Shown here: piece by piece, positions 35,164 through 47,925 of the stretch | How positions within the stretch are numbered: the stretch's first letter is position 1 | Layout: each line of letters opens with the position of its first letter | Assembly (NCBI GenBank): GCA_932294295.1 | Contig: OW028580.1 | Location: forward strand, 26,271,396-26,335,395 | Length of the DNA stretch: 64,000 nucleotides | Reading direction: 5' to 3' | Source: Alitta virens | Lineage: Eukaryota; Annelida; Polychaeta; Phyllodocida; Nereididae | Made by a program: the position numbers and the translations under genes | Notes under the pieces: generated by a model | What the model saw: the letters and a program-made list of their open reading frames with translations, nothing else | The model's database searches: none | What the model was told of the DNA's origin: nothing

Positions 35164-35715
35164 GACTCACAATCTTATCGTCTCATCATTTCATTTGCCC
35201 TACAATAATTGATGCATAGGCCTGATAACTAAGTAACTCAACAGGTGTATAGACATATAACCATGAAGTAGGTTAATCTAGAGGTCACTTTTAACTATGG
35301 AATACATAATACATGGACAAATGTTGGCTATTTTGGGTTTAACTCAGCAATCATCATACAGAAGCCAGACATAGGCTGTGTGCAGTAGTTGCCCATTAGG
35401 CAGTCTATCTCAGCAGTGTCTGATTGCCCAGCCCCAGGTCTTTAACTGCTTCTATTGAGGAAATTGGGAATTTGGGTCAAAGATGAAGCTCTTTGAAGAT
35501 TGGTCAAGTCTTTTAGTGATTGGGCTAGTCGACTTGTAAGTCCAAAAGACTCTGTGTTAAATATGGCAATATTTTGTCAACAAGAGACTATATTATGTGA
35601 ATATTTAATTATATTAGGGGCTAAGAATTTGGGTTACTTTTGTTATTTAAAACTGTTTATAACTTTTTCTTATGAATTAAGTTTTATATTTTAAGGGAGT
35701 CAAAACATTAGCTCG
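35164..35715. other. Intergenic, nothing assigned
   Basis: No recognisable repeat or exon. Confidence 0.4.
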
Positions 35716-35942
35716 CTCAGTGTCTATGCGGGGACAAGTAAAAGACCCCACCCATGGGATAAGCATGGACATATATATCTACAATAAGTCGATGGGATAA
35801 GTGTGTAACATGGTGTGGACTACAGACGTTATCATCTCATCGTTACGTCTGCCTCTGAAATATTTAGCAGCTGTTATTATACATAAGCTACCAGCCAGTC
35901 AGCCAGCATTGCAGTCAGTCAGCCAGCCAGCTAGCCAGCCGA
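35716..35942 (+). mobile_element. SINE-A copy followed by a CAGC/CAGT array
   Basis: TGTCTATGCGGGGACAAGTA, AAAGACCCCACCCATGGGAT, AACATGGTGTGGACTACAGA, TTATCATCTCATCGTTACGT and CTGCCTCTG are SINE-A. A GATAAG-containing segment is duplicated inside. The 3' end runs into GCCAGTCAGCCAGC units at 35886-35942. Confidence 0.75.
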
Positions 35943-36854
35943 TCTATACTCTTGTACAAAAAAACTATATTAAATTAAACTTAGTTGAAAGATATTCAAC
36001 CTTAAAAGAAGCCAAAGTCTGCATTTTCAAGAAATGGAATGATCAGTCAAAAACTTTCTTAACTTGATACTCTTGGGCAACGACTAATGTTTCGAAGGTA
36101 GCTCATTCCCCAGAAGAATTGAGTCTTCCCAATACAGTCACTTTTCATTTTAACTTCTGATCCAGCTTTGATTATTTTTGATATAGGGTCTCCTCTCCAA
36201 ATTCTGTGAAAGCACACAGATTTTTTATTTTAATTTTTCAGCTTTTGGTATTCTGCATAAAATAAATATTCTGCATTGCAAAAAAACTTAGTAAAATACT
36301 TAATATGTAACTTAAATATTGGTTGGAATGTGCATGCTGAACTGTTCAATTTAACAACTATAATTGAACTTAAACAGATTTTTTTGTTCAATAAATTAAT
36401 TGAAAAAAATCTTTCGTGCCTATTATAATGTTAAAAGGGGCTATTCTATAATCAAACACTATACTATGCTCTACTGTGCTCTACCGTACTGTACTGCACT
36501 CTACTCTACTCTAAATTTATAAATAATTCACTTTTAATATACCTCTCAGTTACCTGCATGTGCAACTTATGAAGCAACACTGTTGGATTCTTTTTTCTTT
36601 TCTTTTTTCTCGCTGAAAAATGACATGGAGCCGCTGGGTCATGAGATTCATGACCTTGTCAGCCATACTCCCCAACCCCTGACATCACTAAGATGGCATT
36701 TCCGGTTCCTGTCCAGGGGTGCCACAGAGAGCAAGGGGGTTCCCACCCTCTCAGAAAACTAGACAACATACAGCGACCCCTTTTGCCAGCTTATAACCGA
36801 TTCCGGTCTTGTGAGGTCTCGGAAGGTCCGAATTTAACCTCAGTCAACGGCACC
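35943..36854. other. Intergenic, short CTACT-rich patch
   Basis: Degenerate CTACT/CTGTACT units lie at about 36466-36512. Nothing else is assigned. Confidence 0.4.
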
Positions 36855-37050
36855 TAGATAGATAGCTGGATAGATATATAGACAGATAGATAGACAGATA
36901 GATAGATTGATAGATATTAAGATATATAGATAGATGGATGGATAGATAGATAGATAGATATATAGATAGATAGATAGATAGATAGATAGTAAGATAGATG
37001 GATATATAGATAGATAGATAATTAGATAGATGGATAGATAGATAGATATT
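36855..37050. repeat. (GATA)n microsatellite
   Basis: About 200 bp of GATA with GACA, GATT and TATA variants. The minus-strand open frame is its translation. Confidence 0.93.
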
Positions 37051-37061
37051 TTTGGCAGCTG

Positions 37062-37175
37062 TAGTATAGACACGAAATGGTAGTGCCTTTGGTAACTAAG
37101 TTAAAGACCCCACCCACAGGATAAATGGGTAATATGGTGTGGACTCCAAGCCTATCATCTCTCATAATTATATAA
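37062..37175 (+). mobile_element. SINE-A copy directly after a GATA array
   Basis: AAAGACCCCACCCACAGGAT, then AATATGGTGTGGACTCCAAG and CCTATCATCTCTCATAATTA. Confidence 0.65.
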
Positions 37176-37689
37176 CAAATCCCTTGAACATGAACTTAAT
37201 ACACAATTGTCAGACCAGGTCCTGGAATCGAACTCAATATTCAAAAGAACCAGCCTATTTATTTAAACCACTAGAAAATCGATAACACTTTCTTTGAAGT
37301 CTCACAAAAACTAACATTTATGCAACCCTTCCCTTTTTTGGGTTCTCGAATCAATTTCAATTATCTTACAGAAGGTTCGAAGAAATTGCAATCAATATTA
37401 AGGGCAATAGTTTCGTAAAAATATGTCACTTTCACACGGGAAAATGTTCAACATTATGTAAGTTTTCTGCTTACGTAAGATACCCTAAATTGTGGCTTCT
37501 GAAAAAAACAAAGGTTGATGTTCTACTTGAATATTTTATTCGGAAAATTGAGTGTTGGTTAAGGTTAATTCTCCCAACAACAAAAAATAATAATACAAAA
37601 AAAATGAAATAAAAAGAGAAAAAAATAAATAGATAACAAAAAATTAAATAAAAATTACTTGATAGATTAATCACTATTTGAATTTGCAT

Positions 37690-37815
37690 AGTGGGGCCTT
37701 GTAAGTAGTGTCTACGCTCAGGCAAGTGAAAGATCCCAACCATAGGGTAAATGTTTAACATGGTATTAAGTAACCCTGTAGCTGTAGATGCCCACCAAGC
37801 TTTAGATCATTTAAA
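37690..37815 (+). mobile_element. SINE-A copy, partial
   Basis: GTGTCTACGCTCAGGCAAGT, GAAAGATCCCAACCATAGGG and TAAATGTTTAACATGGT match the body; the end is diverged but AGCTTTAGA fits the tail. Confidence 0.65.
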
Positions 37816-38927
37816 AACAATTTATCCTTAAAACAAGACTTAGCAGTACCAGGTCCATATAACTATTTTACATGGAAATTAATACTCTGTAACAATTTCA
37901 TTAGAAAAATACTCTATGTTGAAAATCCAGCTCTTTTTTTTGGTCTTCTGTTCCATGGCCATTTAACGCCTGTTCTGCACACATATTCGAAGCTGTAAAG
38001 CCTGTTACAGATTTTACAATGGCTCAACTAGCATTTGCCAGGCTTCGCTCATATACATACAGTACATTAGCAAGGTATTACTTTACTTTATCAGGAAAGT
38101 TTTATAGAATAACTGTGGCTTCACAAAGGTCAAAATATGTGCACATTAATGCAATATTTTAACTCAGGCCAAACAAGATTAAACTGAAGACCTACGCTGA
38201 AAATCTCTCTTGAAAAAAAACACCAAAAAACTTTTAGTTAGGCCGATACTTCTTTTTCGTTTTTTTTATATTATATAATTTTGTTTCTTTGACGTTTTGA
38301 CGACTTTTCTTTGTAGATACACATTGTGACTAACTTTTAGAAAGACGCAATTTGTTTTGACGAACGGCTTAGTCAGATTTACCTTACTGACTTTATAAGA
38401 CTTCCACCGGCCATTTATGGTTTACATTAGTTAGCACAATGAATAACTTGTACGTCATAAACATGTCAGCCTTATCATCTCATCATTACGTCTGCCTCTG
38501 ACCGCTGGTCATTTAAGCCGACTTAGCTTCAGTAACTGAAACATTATTCAGCTTTATTCATGGTACACAGAAAACAGATTTACTTTTAAAGGAAAATGCA
38601 TTATTTATACAAAATGTGTCAAATTAACACTTTACAGAAATATTGAGGACGTGAAACGAAATTCCGATTGAATTATCGACGCCACAAAGTACTTTATCGT
38701 AAGGCCGTCAATGTATAATTGACTATTTTATAATTCCCTAGGTTGCTACCAGTCAAAATTAAGTCTTAAGGAAGGGGTTTCCTTTTTGTTTATTCTGGGA
38801 GCCATTTTGCTCTCAATATAACGATGGAAAGACAGAATAGCACTTTTGGGCTATCTAAAATGTTTTTTGTTTTCAGCGAAACCTCATCGCAATATTAAGG
38901 TGGTATTAATGCTGAACTTTTGTTGAG
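37816..38927. other. Intergenic with a SINE-A 3' fragment at 38465-38538
   Basis: CAGCCTTATCATCTCATCAT, then TACGTCTGCCTCTGACCGCT and TTTAAGCCGACTTAGCTTCA are the SINE-A 3' end. It shows what a well-kept family tail looks like. The rest is unassigned AT-rich DNA. Confidence 0.6.
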
Positions 38928-38996
38928 ATACATAGATAGATGGATAGATATATATGGATAGATAGATGAATAGAAAGATAAATAGAGAGATAAATT

Positions 38997-39028
<32 letters not shown>

Positions 39029-39497
39029 TATGGATAGATAGATGGATAGAGAGATGAATAGAGAGATAGATAGATATATATATAGATAGATAAATATATG
39101 GATAGATAGATGGATGGAAAGATAAATAGAGAGATAGATTGATAGATAGATAGATAGATAGATATATGGATAGATAGATGGATAGAGAGATGAATAGAGA
39201 GATAGATATATATATATATATATAGATAGATAAATATATGAATAGATAGATGGATAGAAAGATAAATAGAGAGATAGATTGATAGATAGATAGATGGATA
39301 GATAGATAGATAGATAGATAGATATATGGATAGATAGATGGATAGAGAGATGAATAGAGAGATAGATAGATATATATATAGATAGATAAATATATGGATA
39401 GATATATGGATAGAAAGATAAATAGAGAGATAGATTGATAGATAGATAGATAGATAGATATATGGATAGATAGATGGATAGAGAGATGAATAGAGAG

Positions 39498-39528
<31 letters not shown>

Positions 39529-39535
39529 GATAGTA
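38928..39535. repeat. GATA array with ~140-155-bp higher-order units
   Basis: The block ATGGATAGAAAGATAAATAG, then AGAGATAGATTGATAG, recurs near 38958, 39110, 39250 and 39405. Blocks with TGGATAGAGAGATGAATAGA lie in between. The array therefore grew by copying units of about 140-155 bp, not only by slippage of 4 bp. Confidence 0.9.
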
Positions 39536-41151
39536 TCTACACTAGTGTCTCAAATAATAATAAGTAATTGTCGCAAGAGATCTCTTTAAAACCGAACTGC
39601 AAACTAGAGCTCAGAAGTACCAAGTACCTCTCTTCTTTAATAATGACTATCCAGTCAAGAATTTTACTAAACATCCTACTTAGAGCTATTGACCTGTAGT
39701 TAAAGTTACACAAAGGCTGTCTCTTAATTTTTTGGGGATATGAATCATTTTACCTACAGCCATGTCTGGAGATTGCCACCATTGATTATGTGGTCAGATA
39801 TATATTAGATTATCATCAATTTAGTGTCTCCAGCTAGGTATAGGTTGGTTTGGCTTGCATTAGCTTGGGGTAGTTATTCCTGGATCTACATATCTGGATA
39901 GCAGTGGGTGCAATTTTTTGAGCAGTACTGTATCCCATGTCATGTAAATGGCTCATGTTAGAAATTAGACAGGTTTCTATATGATACCTTTTATGGGCAG
40001 TCTGAGCCAACACAGGTCATCTCGGCATTGCAGAATAATTACACAACCTCCTATAAAACATGCTGGAATCATGGTCATATCGGCGTCTGCTAAAATCGTC
40101 TACTAATAGAACGTCAATACGAAAACGGATGTATTTTCTTTATAAACTTTAGACCTAGAAAACCTCACCATTAAGACCAACTACCCTTGGTGTGAGAAAT
40201 TTACACTGGTCTTAATGGTGAGGTGGTCTTAATAGACTGAGGTAAAATATCATGGGGAAAATAAGACACCATGAGATTACAGAGTTTTGAGTCCACGCCA
40301 TACTGCACATTTACCTCATGGGTGGGTTTTTTTTTACTTGCCTCAGCATAGACACTGAGTACAAAGCACCTTCAGTTTAACGTCTCGTGTAATGCAATGG
40401 AAAAGCTGCTCAATAGTGAGGTTGTATTAATTCGTAATGCCAACCTTTTGGTTACATAATTTGCAGAATTTAGGCTACACACTATAGAGGGCAGTAACAG
40501 GCAGTCGAGTACACAATCTCTCCTCAACATTACAACCCCCCCCCCCCCCCACCCTTAACTTTACACCCCCCCCCCCCCTCCATCTCTGCAACAAGTACCC
40601 CATCTTCACTATCTTAGACAAGACAGCCACATTGCTGAGCCAGAAGACTTGATAGCTGATAGACAGCCAGCCCAGGAAGACAAGATCTCAGAAAGAAAGG
40701 ACAGGAGTTGAGAAAGAAAAGATCTTAAACTCTCAGACAGACAAGAGCCACAGCACAAGCTTGCTAGAAAAGCTGTGTTCGGCTTCAATGCAAGACTTCT
40801 GCCAGACAGTTCCAGATAAAATGTTGTCTGTTTTCTGTGAGTTCTACAGCAGTGTTCCTGTAGTTTTGTTTACCAGATAACTGCAATGCTTGTCAGTGGC
40901 AGTCACTGTAAACATGCTGTCTGTTTAACACACTGTTACAGGGAAATTTCTGAAATATTATTTATCCCAGCCAAGTATATATAGTACTACAGTGACTGTA
41001 TTAACCCTCTCAGGACTAAATATACTATTTGTCCAATAATTATAAAAAAAGAAATTGATTCAAAATGCATAGTATGGTCTGATTTTACTGCCTACGTTCA
41101 TTGCTTGCTGTGACAGACATAATGATGAGATTATTTTTCCCGCAGCATTAA
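39536..41151. other. Intergenic with MITE-L and SINE-A pieces and two C runs
   Basis: At 40155-40250 there are CTCACCATTAAGACCA and GGTCTTAATGGTGAGGTGGT, a MITE-L copy with degenerate ends. At 40285-40405 a minus-strand SINE-A (TACCTCATGGGTGGG, TGCCTCAGCATAGACACTGA) follows directly. C runs lie at 40529-40543 and 40566-40579. No gene. Confidence 0.55.
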
Positions 41152-41225
41152 GATAGATAGATAGATAGGTAGATAGGTAGATAGATAAATAGATAAATAG
41201 ATAGATTAATAGATAGACAGATAGC
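41152..41225. repeat. Short GATA array
   Basis: GATA units with GGTA and AATA variants. Confidence 0.88.
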
Positions 41226-41555
41226 TACAATGAGCTTTGGAATATTCTATTTTTTTTTTTTTTTTAGCTTTTACATGGGAAATAAAAGGGGAAAAGCCAG
41301 AATTGTCTTAAAGCAGAAATTCAGAAAGCCAGTTATTGCAAAAAATCTTCTTTGAGACTTTCTCCAACAGTCCCTGCTTTTCATTTCATTCGATGATTGA
41401 TAGTTGCAAGAGCATGATGGGGTAAAAAAAACTGATGGTAGTCAGCGCCATCTGATGCCTGGTGGGAAAATTAGATGCTGCTTGTGATCAGTTGAAAAGT
41501 AAAGACAGTGAGAGACAGAGAAATAAATATATATGCAGGAATAACCACTTGGAGG

Positions 41556-41835
41556 ATAGATAGACAGACAGACAGCTAGACAGATAGATAGATACATACA
41601 TACATACATACATAGATACATAGATACATAGATACATAGATAGCTAAATGGATAGACAGATAGATGGATAGACAGATAGATATATAGATAGATATATAGA
41701 TGGATAGATAGATAGATAGGTAGATAGAAAGGTAGATAGATAGATAGATGGATAGATAGATAGATAGATAGGTAGATAGAAAGGTAGATATGTAGATAGA
41801 TAGATAGCTAGCTAGATAGATAGATGGATAGATAA
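41556..41835. repeat. GATA/CATA array with duplicated blocks
   Basis: GATA with an internal CATACATA tract at 41592-41615 and a repeated AGGTAGATAGAAAGGTAGAT block near 41718 and 41770. Confidence 0.92.
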
Positions 41836-41878
41836 GAAAGAGATGCATACTTTTAGCTAGATCTATATTTAATTGGGA

Positions 41879-42292
41879 TAGAAAGAAAAAAGAAAAATGG
41901 AATATAAAGAAAGAAACAAAGGAAGATGTTTGGAAACAAAGGAAGATGTATTTACTTGTTAAGGTAGTTGGTTAGAAGGAAAGAGATGGAAAGAAAGAAA
42001 GAAATAAAAAGGAAAAGAAAGAAAGAAAGAGAGAAGAAAGAAAGAATATACAAAGAGAGTTTAAGAGACAGATGTTTGGAAAGAAAGAAAGATGTGTGGA
42101 CATGTATTTACTTGTTAACGTAGTTGGTTAGAAGGAAAGAGATGGAAAGAAAGAAAGAAATAAAAGAAAGAAAGAAAGAGGAAGAAAGAAGAAAGAAAGA
42201 ATATTTAGAGAGACAGATGTTTGGAAAGAAAGAAAGATATTTACTTGTTAACGAAGTTAGTTAGAAAGAAAGAAAGAAAAGAAAGATAAAGA
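41879..42292. repeat. GAAA-rich tandem duplication of ~145-bp units
   Basis: A unit with AGATGTTTGGAAA, TATTTACTTGTTAA, GTAGTTGGTTAGAAGGAAAG and (GAAA)n occurs three times, starting near 41925, 42067 and 42212. The last copy is shorter. The purine-rich strand is plus. Confidence 0.88.
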
Positions 42293-42687
42293 AAACTTCC
42301 TACATAAGCTTATAAAGTTTGTTGTCTAATATTAAGGTTGAATTATAACTTAAATTCATTTTAAAATTGTTTTGACATATTAAAATATGAAGAAACACAA
42401 TTGCCTTGTAGTGCTGTTATGACTTCTTGACAGACAGTAATAAACATTACATAACAGGCAATTGCGTTAAATTGTTGATAATCAACGATTCAAAAGACCC
42501 GCCCGTTTATTGCGTAACATGTACTTAACTCTATCGAAAACACCTGTCAATCATTCTGGGACTAATTATGCATATTGGGGGCGGAGTTCGAAGTTGATTG
42601 ACAGCTGAGTTATTTTTCAAGGTTCGTGATTTTTGGAGTGCTGCATTTGGAAATTTCAAACCGCATTCTAATTTTAATGGATAAGAC
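42293..42687. other. Intergenic, nothing assigned
   Basis: Short ordinary stretch between simple-sequence arrays. Confidence 0.4.
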
Positions 42688-42783
42688 AGATAGATAGTAT
42701 TGGAAAATTAAACTGATGAATTGTCATTATTTAACTGAATAATAATAACCAAGAGACTTGACAACATTTCTCTTAAAGCAACG

Positions 42784-42845
<62 letters not shown>

Positions 42846-42990
42846 CAGACGGACAGATGGACAGATGGATAGATGGATAGATAAACAGATAGATAGATAG
42901 ATGGATAGACAGACAGACAGACAGACTGACAGATAGATAGATAGATAGATAGATGGATATACAGATGAGTAGATATATAGATAGATCTAT
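42688..42990. repeat. GATA/GACA array, ~300 bp
   Basis: About 15 pure GATA units at 42785-42845, then mixed GACA, GGAC and GGAT units. Confidence 0.93.
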
Positions 42991-43914
42991 AGATAAAGGT
43001 GTCAAATAGACTTATAAAGCCAATAAAACAAAACTGAAAAAAAAGAAGAATTGAAATGATTAAAAAAAAACAACCAAAAAACCTCCTAGACGTCTATATA
43101 AGATTGATCTATCGCTGTACCCACAACCAAATAAAACCAATAATGGGGGTATTACATCATCATCTACAACCGATTTCTATTCAGTCTTTTACCCTACCAA
43201 TCCATCATACTAGCAGAGTCATTGAAATTCGTGAAAAATCCTCCCAAAAAGCCAGGTAGATTTCTGCCGCTTTCGCGCCTCATATATCATCATTTGTCTT
43301 TTTAGAATTACGTTTTCTTTCTTTGAGATGTATTGGAAAGGAAAAAATATACGATTCTGTAGTAAGCTTTGCAATAAGATGGTTTGGAATGACGAAAGTA
43401 GACAGTTGAATATGTGTGTTTTCACCAATTTTTTTCACCTTTCTTTCTTATAAACTTTTTATTGCATATAGTAGCCTATCTATTTTCTTCACCTTTCTTC
43501 ATTTCATCCATAGCTTTATTTTGTGTTTAGTTTCATTAATTTTTTCGCCTTTCCTTGTCCTTTAGATTTTGTTGAATTTTTATTGTTGTATAATATTATA
43601 ATAGTTTCCACTTAATTTCATTTTTAGTCCCTTTATATTTCAACTTTTTCATTGAATCTTCTATTTTTCTTCTATTTTTTATCCACCTATATTTCCATTG
43701 ATAAAATATATATCTTTATATATCATATTAACCTAATATTATCATCGGTTTTCTTTTTCTCTTTATCTAATTCTTTATTTCTTCATTTCATCCCTCTTTT
43801 CTTCTCTTTATCAGCATATTCTTCTTTCATTATAAACTTTCAGTTATCTTAAAAAATATTTTTCTTATTATCATTTATGGTCTTGGTTGCTAATAGGCTA
43901 TTGTCTCGATCAGC
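42991..43914. other. Intergenic, pyrimidine-rich
   Basis: From about 43430 to 43860 the plus strand is strongly T/C-rich (TTTCTTC-like), probably a decayed microsatellite. No gene. Confidence 0.45.
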
Positions 43915-44038
43915 TAAGTTAGAAGACCCAACAATAGGGGTAAACGTGTAACATGGTGTGGACTCCAAACCTGATCATCTCATCATTACATTTGCCTGCA
44001 GCTGGTCATATAAACTGACTAAGCTTTAGACCAGTATA
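43915..44038 (+). mobile_element. SINE-A copy, body and 3' end
   Basis: GTAACATGGTGTGGACTCCA, then CTGATCATCTCATCATTACA and TTTGCCTGCAGCTGGTCATA, TAAACTGACTAAGCTTTAGA. Confidence 0.75.
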
Positions 44039-44565
44039 TCATTGACACTGTATTTCTCAGCACATTCTTACAAGAAAATACATAATTATTTCATCTCACT
44101 TAATAAGAAATATTTCCTATATAGTTTACCAGTGTAAGCAATTAGGGGATATTCATGCTTGACAAACTATATTATTGCAGTAATGAACCATACGGTACAA
44201 TTATTTCGCAGAAAGAGACTTTGCCTAACGAATGGAAATCGTTTTTTTCCCAAATGTAGTTTCGGTAATTACGCAGCAGACCTGACTACTCATGTAGGCA
44301 GAGCAAAAAAATCATTACACTTGGCGTCAGCCTATAGGTTCTTATGGTTTTGTAACTTGTCTGAAGTTTAGTTGTAAGTATTAGGATAGTTTTGATAGCT
44401 GTATTCTTGTAGCCTTGTTGTACGGGGTATATTGATAAAAATGTTATGTTAGAAACGCGAAGTAACTTTATTATTATAAATACAGAATATGGGAAAGTTT
44501 CACAAAGTTTGATAAAGGAATAGAATACAATAAAATAACTGGAAACATGCTTCACTTTCTTTCGG
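44039..44565. other. Intergenic, nothing assigned
   Basis: Overlapping open frames on both strands (44159-44371 and 44286-44555) have no support. Confidence 0.35.
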
Positions 44566-44790
44566 AGTTAGTCGGTTAATCAGTTAGTCAGTCAGTCAGC
44601 CAGTCAGTCAGCCAGCTAGCCATGGTAGTCAGCAAGTCAGGTAATCAATAAATCAGTTAGTCAGCGAGTCAGTAAGTTGGTCAGTGAGTCAGCTAGAAGA
44701 TCAGCCAGTGAGTCAAGTCAGTGAGTCAGAAAATCAATCAGTCAGTCAAACAGTCAGTCAGATGGTCAGTCACTCGCCCAGTCTGTCAAT
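44566..44790. repeat. GTCA/GCCA tetranucleotide array, degenerate
   Basis: CAGT/CAGC/CAAT units with many point changes, similar to 14577-14735. Confidence 0.85.
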
Positions 44791-46135
44791 TTTCCTTTTC
44801 TAAATGTATCTATCTATTTGTCTTTCTTTCTGTCTCTATCAGAAATGTATTTAACTCTCTCTAAAGACAATAACAATCACGCAGTTGTTTCTCGCCATTA
44901 AAGGACAGATAACGACTTTAAGAGCTTCTATATTTAGATTCAATCATAAATGCATAATGACTAGTGTTTACACAACAAAGAGGTGATATAGACTTGAAAA
45001 GATTGGCAAATATCATTAATCATTGAATCCTCACGGAGTATTGGCGGAAGAGCTGTAATTCTAAGATTTAGTGTTTATTCTCAAGTCTTTTGTTCGTGTT
45101 TATGACAGTAAAGAGCTTTACAATTGCCGTAATATTTACCAAGCAATTAAGGGACTATAATAGGTGGTTTATGTTCTTAGGAGATTGTAATGTTTGGTTG
45201 ATTTAAATCAGTTTTGAATACTTAGTGATCAGAGTTTTCATATTTTAATATCTATCGTGATTATGATAATTATATGTAGGACAGTGCATGCTACAACAGA
45301 CACCTCATGGATGGGATCTTTTACCTGCCTCAGCGTAGACACTGACTACAAGGTACCAAATCTCTTATTAAGAGTCTGTGATTAAGTATGTCTCCATGTT
45401 TTTTATGTGCAAGTTAATCAAACCTAAAAACTATAAATATAATGTATTGTCAGTTGAAACCTAAATTAGGATCCACATGCTTTAAAATACCTCAAATAGA
45501 ACTATTAGGTCCCAGACAACATTATTTCAAGTAAAGCGAAATAGCTGCTTTTAAGAAAAATCTTTTCATGCCTAAATATTGATAATCTTTATTTTTTTCG
45601 TTTTGGGGATTAGAATAAATTCTAACTTTACAAAATCGTGTACCTCAAAGAAAATTATACCTCAGCGGAGGAAATTACTTTTTTTTCATCTTATTATAAC
45701 TTTGAATGTACTTTTTTCTATTATAATATATATATATATTTTTTTCTATTGTATTTCTTAGGACTGGTATATTTTAGTTCACTAAATATCAAAAACTTTC
45801 CATTCCATATTGTTTACAGACAGAAATCCACAAATTTCATCAAGGATGTTTGTTGACATTTAAGATCAATTACAGCTAATTAAGTTACAGCCAAAAGCAC
45901 GCGCTAAAAATAGCTCCAGTTAAAATATTTAAGAGCTCCGTTTTGATCGATACCAATTACACGTTGATAGATCAAGCCTGATCAATTGCCTGATTGATTT
46001 GCTAAATTTGGAATTTCTCTTTATTATAGTTATGTTTTTCCTTTATGCGCACCTTGGATATATTATCAGTGGAAAAGTGTAATTAAATAAAGAAAATAAA
46101 ATTGTAGCTGTAGTAAATTTAGAAACATCGTTCTA
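44791..46135. other. Intergenic with a SINE-A piece at 45292-45365
   Basis: The minus-strand SINE-A has ACCTCATGGATGGGATCTTT, TACCTGCCTCAGCGTAGACA and CTGACTACAAGGTACC. The rest is AT-rich and unassigned. Confidence 0.55.
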
Positions 46136-46185
46136 ATTCTATTCTATTCTATTCTATTCTATTCTATTCTATTCTATTCTATTCT
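46136..46185. repeat. (ATTCT)10 pentanucleotide array
   Basis: Ten uninterrupted ATTCT units. It lies just left of, meaning at the 3' end of, a minus-strand SINE-A copy. Confidence 0.97.
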
Positions 46186-46204
46186 GTCATGCAGGCTCAA
46201 GTTG

Positions 46205-46318
46205 AGAAACTGAATATGCCTGGCCATTGGCTTGAGGCAGACGTAATACTGAGATGATAAGCGTAATTGTGTAAACAGTGGATGGGATATTTTCCTGCCT
46301 CAGCATAAACGACTAACA
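46205..46318 (-). mobile_element. SINE-A copy with pentanucleotide tail
   Basis: GGCCATTGGCTTGAGGCAGA and CGTAATACTGAGATGATAAG are the reverse complement of the SINE 3' end, followed by GGATGGGATATTTTCCTGCC and TCAGCATAAACGAC. Confidence 0.65.
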
Positions 46319-47925
46319 GAATAGTCAAATTAATCTAAAAAGTTAGTCAGTTTCATTTAATTTTAATGTTACAGTATGTATTGACCATTTAAATATATAT
46401 CATCTTTAATGACCAACCCAAGTAAAAAAAACAAAAAATAAATCGTTTTACAAAGCTGACTTTTATTTATAAAAGTTAGTATTACTATGGTGAATATCTT
46501 GTTAGACAATTCCGACTAACTTTCTTAGTCAATATGGCTAAGGAGATCAGTTATTACAGACTCAGTCAAAATGTCCAAATGTTACTAAAAATATTTTCAA
46601 TATTCCAGTAAATCAAATTCCTATGAAAACAAGTAAGATTCCTTCTTTTGAAAACGGAAAGCCTAACACTCAGGCGTTTAATGAAATAGAATTTTTTCTT
46701 GTTATCAAATTTTTAGTTCTTCTTCCAGACTGATTGAAGCCTAAATCGGCCATTTTGGCTATTCTGCAGAACTACTGGGTTGAAAAGATTTTAGCCAACA
46801 GGAAATTCTGCAGAATGTGGCGGTTGATAATGTAATCTTTGGCCTTTTGTTCTGCAGAATGCTTCAGCTAAAATCAACAAATATTTGTGAAAGTAATCAC
46901 TAGAATTGTTGCGAATGGTTTGATTGGTTAGATAATAGTGTCGAAAGACAGACAGACAGTGCAATGTACAGACAGATATTAAAGAAATACTGGTAGAAAG
47001 ATAGAAAGCATCTGGAACAGACAGAAATATAATATGCCCAAATGATTCAGTGACAAATATCCATTATCAAAGATATAATATAAAACAAACAGATTTAAAA
47101 ATTATCTGTACAATAATTATACTTTTTTAAGCCTGGAACCATTAAAGGGTTTTGTTAATCACGATTTAACTAATATTAGATAATAAAAGTGATTTATCGT
47201 AATTTCTAATCCATTGTCAATTTTTTTTTTTTTAATATTGATAACCAAATGATTATTATTATTATTTTTTTAATATACATGCCTATCTATTTATACTTTT
47301 ACAGTTTTGCCTTTTAAACTTTATGCGTATTTTATCACAGATATCAAATATATATATTTCAAATATTATTTTCAAACAATGAAAAATGTTAAGCCTAGAA
47401 ACATACAGACATACTCACAGACAAAGATAGACTAAAGATAATGACTACAGCACTTAACTGTGAGCCCAGACTTAAAATCAGAACAAGAGAGCTATTAAAG
47501 ATAATTAGCAACATCAATTACTCTTAATGATTCCTTAAGCCTGGAACCATTAAAGGGTTTTGTTAATCATGATTTAACTAATATTAGATAATAAAAGTGA
47601 TTTATTGTGATTCCTAATCCATTGAATGGGGAATTTAGAGAAAAAAAGTGTATTTTAAGAGAATTTATAACATTGATTTTTGAAAGAAGCTAAACATTAA
47701 AAAACTTTTTAAAAGCTTCTCATAGAAATTCATGAAGCAAATTTGTGAAGGGAATTTTTATTCACGGAATGCTAATATCTTTCATTAAATGTTTAAAAAG
47801 ACATTATAATTGGAAAAGTTTGCAAGTTACTAAGATTTTTAAACATTGGGTTGCTAGGTAATGCAAAAATATAATAAATCGGATTTTTTATGATTTTTTT
47901 TTGTGTTAAATGGTTTTGAAAGTAT
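46319..47925. other. Intergenic with a ~90-bp direct repeat
   Basis: The segment TTAAGCCTGGAACCATTAAA to CTAATCCATTG at 47128-47218 recurs at 47534-47624 with a few changes, about 406 bp apart and in the same orientation. The rest is AT-rich and unassigned. Confidence 0.7.
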
